Source: Corythucha ciliata (Eukaryota; Arthropoda; Insecta; Hemiptera; Tingidae). Taken from it: a DNA stretch of 64,000 nucleotides. The stretch lies in assembly GCA_038030265.1 (NCBI GenBank), contig CM075942.1, positions 67,398,926 through 67,462,925 of the forward strand, given 5' to 3'. The position numbers were made by a program, and so were the translations under genes. Under the pieces are notes generated by a model. That model worked only from the letters and a program-made list of their open reading frames with translations. It made no database searches and was not told the DNA's origin. This document shows, in pieces, positions 34,480 through 45,411 of the stretch. Position 1 is the first letter of the stretch; each line of letters begins with the position of its first letter.

Positions 34480-34530
34480 GGGCGAATTCATGGCTATTAG
34501 TTTAAAAAAAACACCGCTGATTCAAGGCCA

Positions 34531-34769
34531 GGGGGGGGGGGTGATTCTGTGTCGTTCGTAAATGGGAAGGAGGGGGAGAGGATGTACCCCGTTGCCTTGG
34601 TTTTTCCACACTTTTGTTAAGAATTTATTATTTTTTCTTCGAGACCACACATTCCGCAGTTTAATTCACTAGGTATCCTGAAAACCGTGGCAACGAGGTA
34701 CCTCCCCTAGCCCTTCTCCAATTTTACGACCGTAAATTTTGCAAGTTACAGAATCACCCCCCCCCCCCC
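34531..34769. mobile_element. MITE-like element bounded by poly-G / poly-C
   Basis: Starts with 11 G then TGATTCTGT; ends with ACAGAATCA then 13 C. The inverted ends continue with decay for about 20 further bases. The interior is non-coding. A similar inverted pair occurs at 39543-39646. Confidence 0.6.
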
Positions 34770-35544
34770 AGAACTGTGAAGAAGCGATAATCTATAGCTA
34801 AAAGTAAATCAAAATTGCTCATGCGGTGCTAAAATGTACAAAAACGCTAATTTGCGGTTTGAAAAAATCAAAATTTAGGAGAAAGGCAAATTTTCGGCCA
34901 ATTCGCTACTAAAAATGGAAGAAACCGCCAATTCGCCATCTGAAAGTGCGGAAAACACCAATTCGTGGTTAAAATTGAGAAAATTCGCTAATTCACGGAC
35001 TAGAAATATGCGACTACGCTGCTAAAATTAAGAAAAAGCGCTAATTCACGGGGAAAATTGAGGAAAATCACTAATTCCCGGCCAAAATTGTGAATAATTC
35101 CAATTTGCATCCAAAATTCAAAATACGTCCATTCGCGGCTTCTGAAGGCAATTTTGAGGTTATAATTGATAAAGAGCGCCAATTTATGGATGATATAGGG
35201 GAAAAACCACTGAGGAAAATCGCGAATTCCTAGCGCATCGTGAACAAAAAAATGCGATTCGTGGCAAAAATTTGGACTTAACCTGCTATTTACGCTGATA
35301 TTGAGGAAAATACGTAAGAAAAACCTAATTTTCACATCATACTGAGAATAGTGTTAATTCTCCGATAGAAAAAATTGCTAATTTGCTGCTGAAGTGAAGA
35401 AAACTCAACTTGGGGGGCCGCCCCGGGCCCCAACAGGTGCAACAGGTCCCAACTCAAAAGTCAAAACTCAAGCTCAGCTGCGACTTATTGCAAGCCAAAA
35501 AATGTATTCACACTAAACTCCGGGTACGTGGACCTAACGATTTT

Positions 35545-35790
35545 TTTTTTCCATTTTTGTCGTGATTTTTCTTAATTTTTCCCATGAATTAGTTTTTTCC
35601 CGGTTTTTGGCAATGGGGGTTTTTCTTTATTTTAGTCACAAAGTTATCCTCGAAGCCGCGAATCGGTGTTTTCTCAATTATAGCCGCGAATCGGTGTTTT
35701 CTCAATTATAGCCGCGATGTTACAGTTTTTCTTCAGCTGAAAATTGGCTCTTTTCCCTAATTTTAGCCACTAAATAGAGAGTTTCAGTCA
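35545..35790 (+). repeat. Satellite A block, forward orientation
   Basis: Forward units, including an exact local duplication of CGCGAATCGGTGTTTTCTC (35656 and 35686). The 35400-35545 gap between oppositely oriented blocks has no recognised feature. Confidence 0.7.
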
Positions 35791-38494
35791 CAAACTGGCA
35801 GATGGTAATGCGCTGGGATGAAATGAGACGGTGGGGGGGGGATCATATGTGTGGGTGCGGCTACCTTTTAAGAGTCTTGCTAGACGCCTCATTGAAACCG
35901 TTTCGGTGCCACTGCCGATGAACGGTTATACTATAGTCAGAAATGGGAGTTTTCACTATATTGATGGAAGAAAAATCAGTCCAACCCCCTTCAACCAGGC
36001 TGGTTGTTACTAGAAAGAGTCAGAAGTGTCGTTGAGGGATTCATCCCAATCCCTCCCTTTCCTCACCAAGCGCTGAATACGCGTCCAACCAGACTCAGCG
36101 ATGATATTTCGCTTATTGAAACCACTCTGATACATTGTGAAATACGACTTTTTGAGTGTATAAGAAACCCAAACACGTGAATCGGAAGGGTTGAGTGGTG
36201 ATGGGGGGGGGGGGCTGATAAAAAGACCATCGAGTCTGAGAGAAAGTGAAGGAAATTGAAATTGAGGTGAGCACTCAAGGAGTTTTCCGAACGACGAATT
36301 CAGGATTGACGGTAAAAGGGAAAACCTTAACTTACTTGCTCCAGTTGTAGCATCTGGAAGAAGTCCTTTTTTCCCTGATGGAATTTTTTTTCGCTCTAGA
36401 AACACCTTTCATTCAAGATATTCATTGTTTTTCCGTGCATTAAACACCAACATTAATGGAAAAGAACTCAAGTCTTCTCATTCATTGCTTTATTTATGTT
36501 TTGAATTTGGAAATACGCTCAGTAGCTTCGCAGTTTGTTGAACCACAATTCACAAACTCCAAAGAAAAGAAAAAAAAAAGTATAAATTGTCAAAGTTTCT
36601 CTTCTGACTTTTCGCCGTCTAAAAACGGATGACAAATGCAGTGGTGAAAAGGTTGGATGGGATGGTGACGATTTCGTATTCCACCGACCCAAGCATTTAC
36701 GATAACAGAGTCGACTGAAGACGGTAAATCGATTATCCTTCGCCTTGGTTTGAGTACTTTGTTTTATCATCCATCAAATAGAAGAGTATGAAAATAAAAA
36801 TCGTCGGTACTGACGGTTGAGATAAACAGTTCAAGTGGATCGAATCAACCTATTGGAGCGTGAAATAGATAAGGCGCGGCCATCGGATATTCTCGTTAAG
36901 CGGGTGTACTATTTTTGAAAATCGCAAATTGATTATTCCACTTAAATTCGATTTTTTTCAACCACGGTCAAAGTTGAGAAACGCGAACGTCTTCAAGGCT
37001 TCGCGAGAGTATATTTAATGGTTTTGTTTCAACTTAAAACTCAATCAAATTTAACGAGTTAAGAGAGTGAATTTTAAGAAATAAAAGCAGTGATGACATT
37101 GCTCTCTTTGGCCTTTAGAAAGAAGACGTTATAGAAGCAAGGGTGCTGGGGAGAAGTCAGAATCCCCTACTTAATCAAGTCGTTATACAGAAATCTCAAG
37201 AGGGGGGACCGTATACCCAAAAGTTTTAGGTGAGTGGTGAGGGTGGTTTAAGTTTATTTACTGTCGTCAAAATCTTTCCCCTTTTTCCGCTTCGGCACCA
37301 AAATGTCGGCCAACTTGATGAGAGAGGTGATGGGCGAGGGGGGGGATCATTCAATTAATTGGAGTGGAGCTTGGAGAGGCAAATAAGAACGGTACTGTTT
37401 TTAATGCTGGGCGAGACCTTCTTTTTATGTTGTAACCGAAACGTATCTCACGTCAGCCATGTTTTCGGGCAAATTCAAATCACCAGGGAAATAGAAAGTA
37501 ATTTTAACAAGAATAAAAACGTGAATTGACACATAAACCACCCAAAAATTGGGTAAAAAACTTACCAATCGAAATTCATAGAATTACTTCGAAATTATTT
37601 TACCTACACGTTATTATTTCACCAACCTAGCATCAAAATATAGGTACCTAAGAGAAGGGAAGAATTTCCGAGAACTCGAGGAATATTTCATTGAATTTTG
37701 CCTTGTAAACAAACTAAAGGTTTCTCTCTAAAGAGTTTCTTAACAAAGAGACGTACTCCGGGCCATGAATCCTTCATTGACAACGGTCCACTTTCCAAGT
37801 ATTACTTCTCAGTTTAACTCAACGCTGTATTATAAAAGGGGCTGTATTTGAGATGGAAGATATAAAGGAATTGAAAAGATGTTCATGACGATGATAATGT
37901 GAGCTAGTGGATGTGAGAGGAGGGGGAGGGTACTGAGAGGAAGTTTGATTAAAAATGGCTGGAAGTAAATCGGCGAAAACCCGTTAATGGTATGGGACAT
38001 GAATCCGTAGAAAAGTATAATAGGCATTGAAAGTTGAGAAATGAAATTTAAAACGTTGATAAAGGTCTTGGTGCTTCTTTCAACAAGGAAAAAATTCTTC
38101 CTGTGACCTCGTCGATATGTTCAATCCTTTAAAGCTTTGCAAGTTCAATTCTTTGTCGCGAATATTTATCAATTTTCAAGCCTAGATGGGGGGCTGCCGA
38201 GTACACTGCCCCGCAGTAGTCCAAAGGCGCTTTGTCTTTTATCGACTTTATTTGATCCCTATTCCGTCAAAATGAGTTGCGTACTCCTTGATACGAAGAG
38301 GTATGTTTCTTTCCTGCACTACTGTTACTCGTGCACTACGTGAGTTATAAGGCTATGTTCCCCTATTTTATTGTAATAAGATATTGCAGGGAATCGCTTA
38401 GTTGGCGTCTTCCTATTAATATAAATTTCCCTGTAAAGATATTTAGTTAGTTAGTCGATTGTAGAAGCGTGGCGTGTTAAGTTGTTATTTTTGT
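35791..38494. other. Unassigned intergenic sequence, possibly with an LTR near its right end
   Basis: No supported gene. Poly-G tracts at 35833-35841, 36203-36214 and 37338-37345. ORFs at 36010-36405 and 36519-36770 (minus) have no recognisable product. The last 150 bp (about 38345-38494) may be the left part of an LTR whose right part follows the hAT insertion (see 45412-45460). Confidence 0.35.
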
Positions 38495-38514
38495 GTAAAT
38501 TATAGTGATGAGCA

Positions 38515-38687
38515 AAAAGTGGTCTTGGTCTTGCAGTCTCGCAAGACTCTTGCAGCAAGACCAAGACCAAGACTGTTTTCTGACTGCAAGACCAAGACTG
38601 GTAATGCAAGATCAAGACTTTTTACAAGACTCATTCGCTAAGTCTTGCGCAAGACCAAGACTGTAGTGCAAGACTCTTGCAAGTCTT

Positions 38688-38695
<8 letters not shown>
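38515..38695. repeat. Left subterminal CAAGAC hexamer array of the hAT element
   Basis: GGTCTTGGTCTTGCAG followed by repeated CAAGACCAAGAC and TCTTGCAAG in both orientations, then about 31 A (38690-38720). Short repeated motifs next to hAT tips are known transposase-binding sites in some families; binding here is inference. Confidence 0.75.
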
Positions 38696-38724
<29 letters not shown>

Positions 38725-39026
38725 TGAAAAGGGGAAAGAAGTGGTCGGTGATAGGTGGCCGCACAGGGTGGATGTCGGGAAGGGCTTCAAAAAATAAAAT
38801 AAACTAATGACGTGGAGAAGAAGAGGCCGGCTTGAAAGGACCCGGGCCCCCCTCACCCTCGTCGTTCGGACTTCGCGCTCATGAAACAGCAAGATCAGCA
38901 GCCCAAAAGACCAAACGTTACTGTTTTTTTTTTTTTTTCTGCCATCCCTTCCTATGTGAAAATACGACGAGGGCTAGCTGCTTGTTATCATTTCTACAGT
39001 TGTACTCTGTTTCTTCTTCGGGTAAA

Positions 39027-39327
39027 ATGAGTAGTTCGAGCGAAGATGATAATGTCTCGTCTGAGTCAAAAAGCAAATTTAAAAACATGTTTAAGATTAT
39101 TGTTAAAAGTGGCGATCGGTACGGCATTTGCCAGCTGTGTATTAGAAGTGGGAAGAACGTGGAAATAAAAATGAAAAACAGGAATACCTCTGGGCTGAAA
39201 AAACATTTGATGACCAAGCATAGGAGAGATAAAGAATCAATGGCATTATTCCCTCCTTCGCAGACAGAGCATCGTTCAACCGAAATCACCGATTTTTTTT
39301 CACGCCAGAACATCCGGCAACACACAA
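39027..39327 (+). CDS. hAT transposase first exon: BED zinc finger
   Basis: Starts at ATG 39027 (MSSSSEDDNVSSESKSKFKN). The BED-type finger is in residues about 28-70: GICQLCIRSG (C-x2-C), then GLKKHLMTKHR (H-x4-H). The exon runs FFSRQNIRQHTSK into ACAA|GTAAGTAC at 39328, a consensus splice donor. An earlier in-frame Met at 38832 exists, but its extra residues come from a T-rich leader. BED fingers bind transposon ends. The exon is open and undamaged, unlike most coding remnants here. Confidence 0.75.
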
Positions 39328-39542
39328 GTAAGTACATATTCTTTCAATCATGTAACTTATTTGTGGGGGAGTCCCAACTTTAGTATTTTTAATTTTTTAA
39401 TTAATTTCAAGTTAAAATTCTGATTACAAAAGGGGGGTAGTTAAATCTGATTTTGTTTTATGAGCTTGGCTGGGGTTTTTCCTCACTTGTGCGTGGATGA
39501 GGGTCTCGTTTTTGCGTTGGATACCTACAAAAAATGCTCCCC

Positions 39543-39646
39543 GATTCTGTAATTCTTAACGCGTGCGTCAGGAAAATTTTGCAGTGGATTCAAGTATAAT
39601 CAGATGATAAATTTATTTAACACGCGCGTTACGAGTTAGAGAATAA
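39543..39646. mobile_element. Small MITE-like inverted pair next to a poly-C run
   Basis: GATTCTGTAATTCTTAACGCG (39543 on) faces CGCGTTACGAGTTAGAGAAT (39625-39644), which is nearly its complement. A 12-C run follows at 39647-39658. The arms are about 25 nt with several mismatches. It resembles the poly-G-bounded MITE at 34531-34769. Confidence 0.5.
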
Positions 39647-39690
39647 CCCCCCCCCCCCTACTGTTGTTATAGTTCTTACAGTTTGACATT

Positions 39691-40232
39691 AAGGGCCATA
39701 TTCATAAATGCCACTCCAAGGTGACTAAACTTTACTATAGGTGCCGCAGATTTCCCCCTGCCCATCGGACAGGAGGGGTGGAGACTGACGTCACCAGCAG
39801 TCCTTTGCTCCCCATTGCTCACCCTAGAGCAGCAGAGCAAGTTAATTTTGAAATTGAAGTTTATGAATTCTCAAAAATCACACCCCAATAACAATTAATA
39901 ATGTACTGGGTCCTGCGCATTGGTGGGTGGGACTGCTTGTGACGTAGGTGAAGGACAGTGATCTGCGGCACCTATAGAAAATTTAGTCACCTTGTGCCAC
40001 TCTAACTCAACTTGTCCTCAAAAGCCATCGAAACAGCTGTTTTCTATCGAATGAAGACTGTTACGCCGGTTACTAAGGAGAATTTAGGCCTAAGGGCCGT
40101 ATTCATAAATTCCACTTGAACTTAAATTCTCATTAGTAACCGGCGTAACAGTCTTCATTCGATAGAAAACAGCTATTTCGACGGCTTTTGAGGACAAGTT
40201 GAGTTAGAGTGGCATATATGAATATGGCCCTT
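39691..40232. mobile_element. Composite MITE with AGGGCCATATTCATA tips
   Basis: Tips AAGGGCCATATTCATA (39691) and TATGAATATGGCCCTT (40232), flanked by TA (or TTA) on both sides. Within it, AGGTGACTAAACTTTACTAT (39719 on) and a matching inverted segment at 39960-39992 form an inner pair. A second AAGGGCCGTATTCATAAAT tip starts at 40092. So at least two related copies are nested or fused. A related segment occurs inverted at about 61296-61365. Confidence 0.7.
39995..40214. repeat. Near-perfect hairpin, 92-nt arms
   Basis: Left arm 39995-40086 (starts TGCCACTCTAACTCAACTTG) and right arm 40123-40214 (ends CAAGTTGAGTTAGAGTGGCA) are reverse complements with about three mismatches. The loop is 36 nt. 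It arises from two MITE copies in opposite orientation. Transcribed, it would make a long double-stranded RNA. Confidence 0.85.
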
Positions 40233-40568
40233 AGTCCCAGAAACGAAGGGTAAATATTGGGGTGAAAAAAATATTCATTAATAACGCTTTGAAAATTGGT
40301 TGGTACACGTGTGCATTGAAGGGTCCTGACTATAGCCCGGCCAAAGACTAAAGAAATCGACGATAGCGCTACTAGCGCCGATTAGTATGTACTTAACCCC
40401 CCACCAGTTTTTCGTGCAATCGATATTTTCCGATATTTCTATCAGTGATATGAGTATGAGTGTTTTTTTTGCCTCAACGGGTTTTTTGTCGTGATTAAAG
40501 TAAGTAGACATGAGAAAATTAATGATTTTAATACTTTGAGAGACAAGATGTTGTATTTGATTTCAGAA

Positions 40569-41745
40569 ATGAGTGAAAGACCGAAAAGAAGAACTTTAGG
40601 AAGCCAAGCAAGGCAAATCGTTTTTTCAGTATTTTACCCGGCAGAAGGTAGAGGAAGAGCCTAAGCCCGACATCAACAGTTTGGTGGCTGAGGCGACCGG
40701 TGTTTCCCGGTCTTCTGTTTTCCGCATTGTGAAGGAAGCCGAACGATCGACCTCAGAGGGCTCGAGTACGAGTCGGTCACTTTTCACCACACCTACGAAG
40801 AAGAACATTCCACATAAGAAGCGAGTCGAGTTCGATTCTTTTACTGACAGTGCCATTCGTTTTAAAGTTCGCAGTTTTATGCTGTTAAAAAGCAGTGCCC
40901 GTCAATTAGGCTTCTCCATAAGGAGTTACTAGAGCAAGGCGTTGTAGACTGCGGTAAGGAGTACATTCGGCAGCGCCTACATCACCTGGGGTTTAAGTGG
41001 AAGAAGTGTCAATCCAATCGTAAAATTCTAATTGAGCGGCCAGAAATTGCAGCCCGTAGGGTCTCCTACCTGAGGGAGATAAAAAAACATCGAGAGGCCA
41101 ACAAGAATATTGTCTTCCTGGATGAAACGTACGTACGAGAGGCCCACAACGTTACATCCTGTTGGCAAATAGTTTCTCGTGACTTTATATTTCAGGCAAG
41201 GGCAATCGACTTATTGTTGTTCATGGAGGTGGGGGAACAAGGCTTCGTTAGAGACGGTCTCCTGATTTTCAAATCCTCAAGTACTTCTGGGGACTATCAC
41301 ACGTCCATGAATGCTGAGAATTTCTCGAAATGGCTCAGTACGTGCTACCTACCCAACGTGCCGGCAGGCAGTGTCATAGTCATGAACAACGCGAGTTATC
41401 ATTGCCTCGAAAGAAACAAAAAGCCGAATTCCGTCAGCCTTAAGCGCGTGATTGTCGAATAGCTTTCCCAGCATGGCATCGAATTCCGCGAAACATCAAC
41501 GAAAGCAGAACTTCTCGAACTCGTGAGAAGCGTTCCCATCGAGAAATCCTTCGTGGTGGATGACTTGATCCGATCTTTTGGTCACATACCACCGCGTCTC
41601 CCTCCTTATCACCCCGACTTAAATCCGATTGAGTTGGTGTGGGGAGCCATCAAGAACGATCTTGCTCGAAATAGTGTTGGTACATCACTTAGGGAGAAAG
41701 AAATTGATTTGTGCAATGATGAAACCACCCCCCCCCTCCCTTAGT
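40569..41745 (+). pseudogene. IS630/Tc1-type (DDE_3) transposase, inactive
   Basis: Starts MSERPKRRTLGSQARQIVF; after a frameshift near 40625 it continues with a helix-turn-helix segment LVAEATGVSRSSVFRIVKEA. After another shift near 40885 comes EYIRQRLHHLGFKWKKC and the DDE domain: VFLDETYV (first Asp, about 41120), VIVMNNASYH (about 41385; the second Asp is replaced by Asn) and LNPIELVWG (Glu, about 41630). A TAG at 41460-41462 precedes the next segment. Length (about 390 residues) fits the family. No terminal repeats were found. It lies inside the hAT element and so inserted later or was carried along. Confidence 0.82.
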
Positions 41746-42505
41746 GGATGAACTGCTCTGGCTTTTCGACGTTGGTCTTTGTCATATAAATAAATTTATA
41801 ATAAATTGTATGTAATAAAGGTTCTGAAAGAGTGAAATTCAGTAAAAGGGGTTTTTGAAAGAGCAAAACCCACGAAATTTGGAGTTTGAACAAGCAAATT
41901 TCACGAAATTACGATTTTAACTAGACAAATCCACCAAAAGATTTGGAAGAGCAAAAATCCGCAAATCTGGCGTTTGTGAGAGTCAAAAATGGCAATATTT
42001 GTTTTTGAAAATGCCACATGCCTATGATTAGTTTTGAATCAGACCGTGAGCCAAATGAGGAAGTAACGTAAAAAATAAAAATCGCTGGAAACATTTTTTT
42101 TCGAAGGAAAATTACTAAATATGACCAGAAATGGAATATTAGTGCGTAAATTATTGATTTAGATTTTTAACGAAATAATAAAACTTGTCATTTTCTTTGG
42201 TTACCTTAAACCGCCGGTCTGTGACTTGTGACGTAGTAAAGGGGTTGTGACCCCTCCCAACCCTCCGCATCATGGATGTTATCATGTCTTGCCCCTTCTT
42301 GTCCTACCCATTCTCTTAGTCCTATTGTTTGACTTATTTTGCTGCCCCCCCCCCCCATGAGCAAAACTTTTGGCCCGCGTCTGGTCAGTTTCAACGAAAA
42401 CATCCAGTCAAGTAAAAAATGCAAACATGTATTCAGAAAGAAAACAGTCAGACATGGATACCACACAGGCAAGTAGATAACTTTTTAGAACGGCAAATAA
42501 ACATA

Positions 42506-42640
42506 TAGGGCCCTCCACATACAGTTTGTCTTGTTTTCGACGCTAACTCGAAAGGGGCTTCTGTAAATTGCATTCGTGTTCGACATTGAAACGCTTCGAG
42601 TTCGAGTCAAAGACAAGACAACCCGTGTGTGGGGGTCTTA
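42506..42640. mobile_element. 135-bp MITE with inverted ends
   Basis: Left end TAGGGCCCTCCACATACAG then TTTGTCTTGTTTTCGACG; right end on the minus strand TAAGACCCCCACACACGGG then TTGTCTTGTCTTTGACTCG. About 45 nt of imperfect inverted repeat leave a short core. No coding. Lies inside the hAT element. Confidence 0.65.
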
Positions 42641-43439
42641 ATAAGACTTTTACTTGAGAATTCCGTGAAATCCCGATAGTTTCACCAAAAAAAACAACAG
42701 ATAACTATGTAAAATTAGAGATTTGTGGCTATTTTCCGTCGCTCGGACCAGGAACGTTTCAATTTAACGAAGCAGGCTTCAACAGATTTGTCGTGCAATC
42801 GGGTTGTAGTTTTCCTGGTTAAAGACGCGTTTTGAGAAGGTTTGTCTCGACAAAGGACGTTCTTCCGGTCCTAAAACCAAAAATAGGAATCATACCAAGG
42901 ATAACGATGCGTAGATTGTAAAATAAATAGGAAAATAATTATCATGTTGGCTTACTCACTTCGGCAACTCAGCCTCATAGCTTCGGAAGGAATTGCACAA
43001 ACAATGAATTCCACGGTACGTTTAAATATCAACCCTTCCGCCGAAAGACCGAAGGAAAAGTGAAAAATTTTAGTATTTGAGCACGAAAAATAAGGATTCT
43101 TGACAAAATTTAACAAATCAAAACATCTACCAGTTGTAGTCAGAAAGATCAGTGAACCGCGATCCCCGAGTGATAAGAAGTTTCAAAACTTTAGGAGGTA
43201 AACGGCTGTACAATGGAAGGGGTAAGGGGAAGCTCTCAGTGAGAACTTAAAGTACGCGACACAAAATAAGGCGGGTGTGACTCATCGACTAAAAAACCAA
43301 CGTTCCGCATTATAGTCCCAAAGATGCGATGAAAAGCTCAAGTCTACACCCATAGCTGGCGACGTTGCGCTCCCATCGTTGTCACTTTGGAGAGCTGTGA
43401 GCCGGTGAGCGTTCGTAAAACCCCACCCCACTATACTCA

Positions 43440-43736
43440 CAGCCATTATCATCGTTGCCTTCTTCAAGTTGCCAAGATCGGGAACTAGACGAATATTTTA
43501 GCCTACCACGGGCTTCAGCTAACGAGAATATATTGGAATGGTGGAAAAGGCGTGAGACTAAATTTCCCATTTTATCTCAAATGGCTCGAGATTTCTTGTC
43601 GACACCGGCTACTTCTGTGCCTTCAGAAAGGCTGTTTTCAAGAGCCTCATTGGTAATAAGAAAGCACCGAAATCGTCTGAACGACGAATCAGCTAGATGG
43701 CTTCTATGTATAAATTCTTGGGCCACGAAGGTGTAG
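43440..43736 (+). CDS. hAT transposase C-terminal exon: dimerisation domain
   Basis: A TATACTCACAG acceptor-like run (43432-43442) precedes the open stretch. Translation: ELDEYFSLPRA, ILEWWKRRETKFPILSQMAR, LSTPATSVPSERLFSRASLV, RKHRNRLNDESARWLLCINS, then TAG at 43734. This is a complete, undamaged hAT dimerisation domain (W-W near the start, P-A-T-S-x-x-S-E-R-x-F-S in the middle). It is required for transposase multimerisation. The catalytic exons expected between the BED finger and this exon were not recognised. Confidence 0.82.
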   Translation, partial: QPLSSLPSSSCQDRELDEYFSLPRASANENILEWWKRRETKFPILSQMARDFLSTPATSVPSERLFSRASLVIRKHRNRLNDESARWLLCINSWATKV

Positions 43737-44527
43737 AAGATACACATCTTGGGGTGCTTCTTGATTTTATTTTTACGAGAAAATTGTAACTTTTTGACAT
43801 AATAATTTTTTGATTTGGTTTGGGATTTTTTGTTTGTTTTCGTTTTTTACATTATTTAGAGTTATTGTATACCACCCTTTATTAGATCATAATTTTCTTT
43901 GTTGATAACTTGATAATGTAAAATAATAAATCCCTTGTTAGACGAACATGAGTTTAACAGCTTTCCTCCTCTTCGTACCATAGTGCCAAGGGAAGTAAAA
44001 GAACCCTACCGCTGAAGCAAAGCTTGCCAAAAAGAAAATGTTTTCCATGTTGGAAAATTTCATAGAATTAAAGCCGATATATTTCTCCTTCTTTAGCCTC
44101 ACTTTATAACTAAATTCACTGTATTCGTTAGGTAGCAGTTTTTTTCAGTTGGTACAAGGCGACCAAGTATGAGATGGCGGGGTGAGTAGAATGTCCACTC
44201 ATGGATTTTAATTCAAAACAAAAGGATCAAATCCTTCTTGTTTGATTCGATCGAAAAGATCAACTGCTGCTATTTCTCGATAGAATCGAGCCGTTATACA
44301 TTATAATTTGACTGGGGAAGTGGTAAGTCTGAGGTGCTAAAAGAATGAGTACGGACAAGCAAATGCTTTGTTTCATGTTTGGTCCTACAGGTAATTCAGA
44401 ATCAGCATAAACCTTAGGGCACGGATTTTTCTTGAAGGCAATTTTCGCATGTTTTTATGAATGAATTAAATGTATTGAAGGATCAGATACGACTATAGTT
44501 TCTCTAGTTTTACTATACACCATCAGG

Positions 44528-44690
44528 TACATGCACTGGCAACCGACATACTTGATCCGAAAAACATTAGATTCATTCTCAATAACGGGAGAAAATTTGC
44601 GCCTTGAGTTGATTAACAAAGCTTATCCAAATTATCTGAAGGATGAAGCATGGCATTTGTTTGTCAGAGTAAAAGGTACTTAGAAAAATA
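44528..44690 (+). pseudogene. Possible hAT exon fragment
   Basis: One frame reads HALATDILDPKNIRF; another reads LELINKAYPNYLKDEAWHLF. The A-x-x-L-D-P pattern is typical of hAT proteins just before the dimerisation domain. Here it lies downstream of that domain, so it is either a rearranged piece or part of a second copy. Evidence is short and split between frames. Confidence 0.35.
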
Positions 44691-45225
44691 TATCTTGAGT
44701 CATCCAGAATTTCAGGCCTTGAATATTCACTAAAAAGTTGTCAATTTATACCAAGGAGAATTTAGAGATTTTTGAAACAGTCTTTTCCCTTTCCCAGTTC
44801 ATTCTCGGATGGAATGGATATTTGTCTCTCCTCTTCTCTTATATTCATCCACTTCAGAAGAATCTCTATGTATAAACAAGTCTGATTTTTATTGAAGATG
44901 CCTCAAGTGAGACGTACATTTGAACCCCACATCGAGATTCGGGGGCAAATAAGCGAATACAGATTTTATAATTCAACTAAGAGGTTGTGTCTTTGCCTCT
45001 CACCTATACATACCTATACATTGCCTATGATAGGGAAGGGATGCAGGAGAAAATTGTCTTCTAGAAAAAATTGCCTTGACGGTTGCCCGTCTCGTAATTG
45101 TAACCTGTGCGCTCGAGCAGTGTTTGGTGAAAAATACGCAAACCCCTTTTCCCTCCCTTTCACTTAACTGAAACATGGTCTTCTAGGCACTAGTCAAAAA
45201 ATGAAGAAAAAAAAAAATAGTTGAA

Positions 45226-45390
45226 CGCAAGACTTGCAAGACTCTTGCAGCAAGACCAAGACCAAGACCAAGACTGCGCTTGCAAGACCAAGACCAAGAA
45301 CAAGACTTTCTACCTCTGTGCAAGACCAAGACCAAGACTCGTCATGCAAGACCAAGACCAAGACCTTCAAGTCTTGGTCTTGGTCTTGCT
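45226..45390. repeat. Right subterminal CAAGAC hexamer array of the hAT element
   Basis: CAAGACTTGCAAGACTCTTG then at least ten CAAGACCAAGAC units, ending GTCTTGGTCTTGGTCTTG before the tip. Matches the motif of the left array (38515-38695). Confidence 0.78.
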
Positions 45391-45411
45391 TTGCTCATCA
45401 CTAGTAAATTA

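Larger units (their letters stand above)
33830..35400 (-). repeat. Satellite A block, reverse orientation, with two inserts
   Basis: The longest block in the window: repeated CGCTAATTCGTGG / TAAAATTGAGAAAA units. It is interrupted by two MITE-like inserts (34341-34479 and 34531-34769). Minus-strand ORFs here, such as 35000-35335, are repeat translations. Confidence 0.8.
38503..45403 (+). mobile_element. hAT DNA transposon, 6.9 kb, with perfect 8-bp target duplication
   Basis: Tips are TAGTGATGAGCAAA (38503) and TTTGCTCATCACTA (45403). GTAAATTA lies on both sides (38495-38502 and 45404-45411), the 8-bp duplication expected of hAT. Both ends carry arrays of CAAGAC/GTCTTG hexamers. The interior holds a BED-finger exon and a hAT dimerisation exon on the plus strand. 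I found no convincing RNase-H-fold catalytic exon. Later insertions (MITEs and an IS630/Tc1-like transposon) fill much of 39.5-42.7 kb. The perfect duplication suggests a comparatively recent insertion, but the nested elements argue against very recent. Either they were already present when it moved or the duplication has escaped mutation. Confidence 0.88.

Noticed and set aside
35000..35335. 111-residue minus-strand ORF with repeated HELALFLNF-like words
   Set aside because: Translation of satellite A in reverse; the same words appear in every block.
36010..36405. 131-residue minus-strand ORF considered as a host gene
   Set aside because: Crosses a 12-G tract, has no domain and overlaps another equally plausible ORF on the same strand.
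38630..38900. Extended N-terminus of the hAT BED protein starting at 38832
   Set aside because: The extra residues come from a T-rich leader and look non-coding; the Met at 39027 followed by an acidic Ser-rich start is a better fit.
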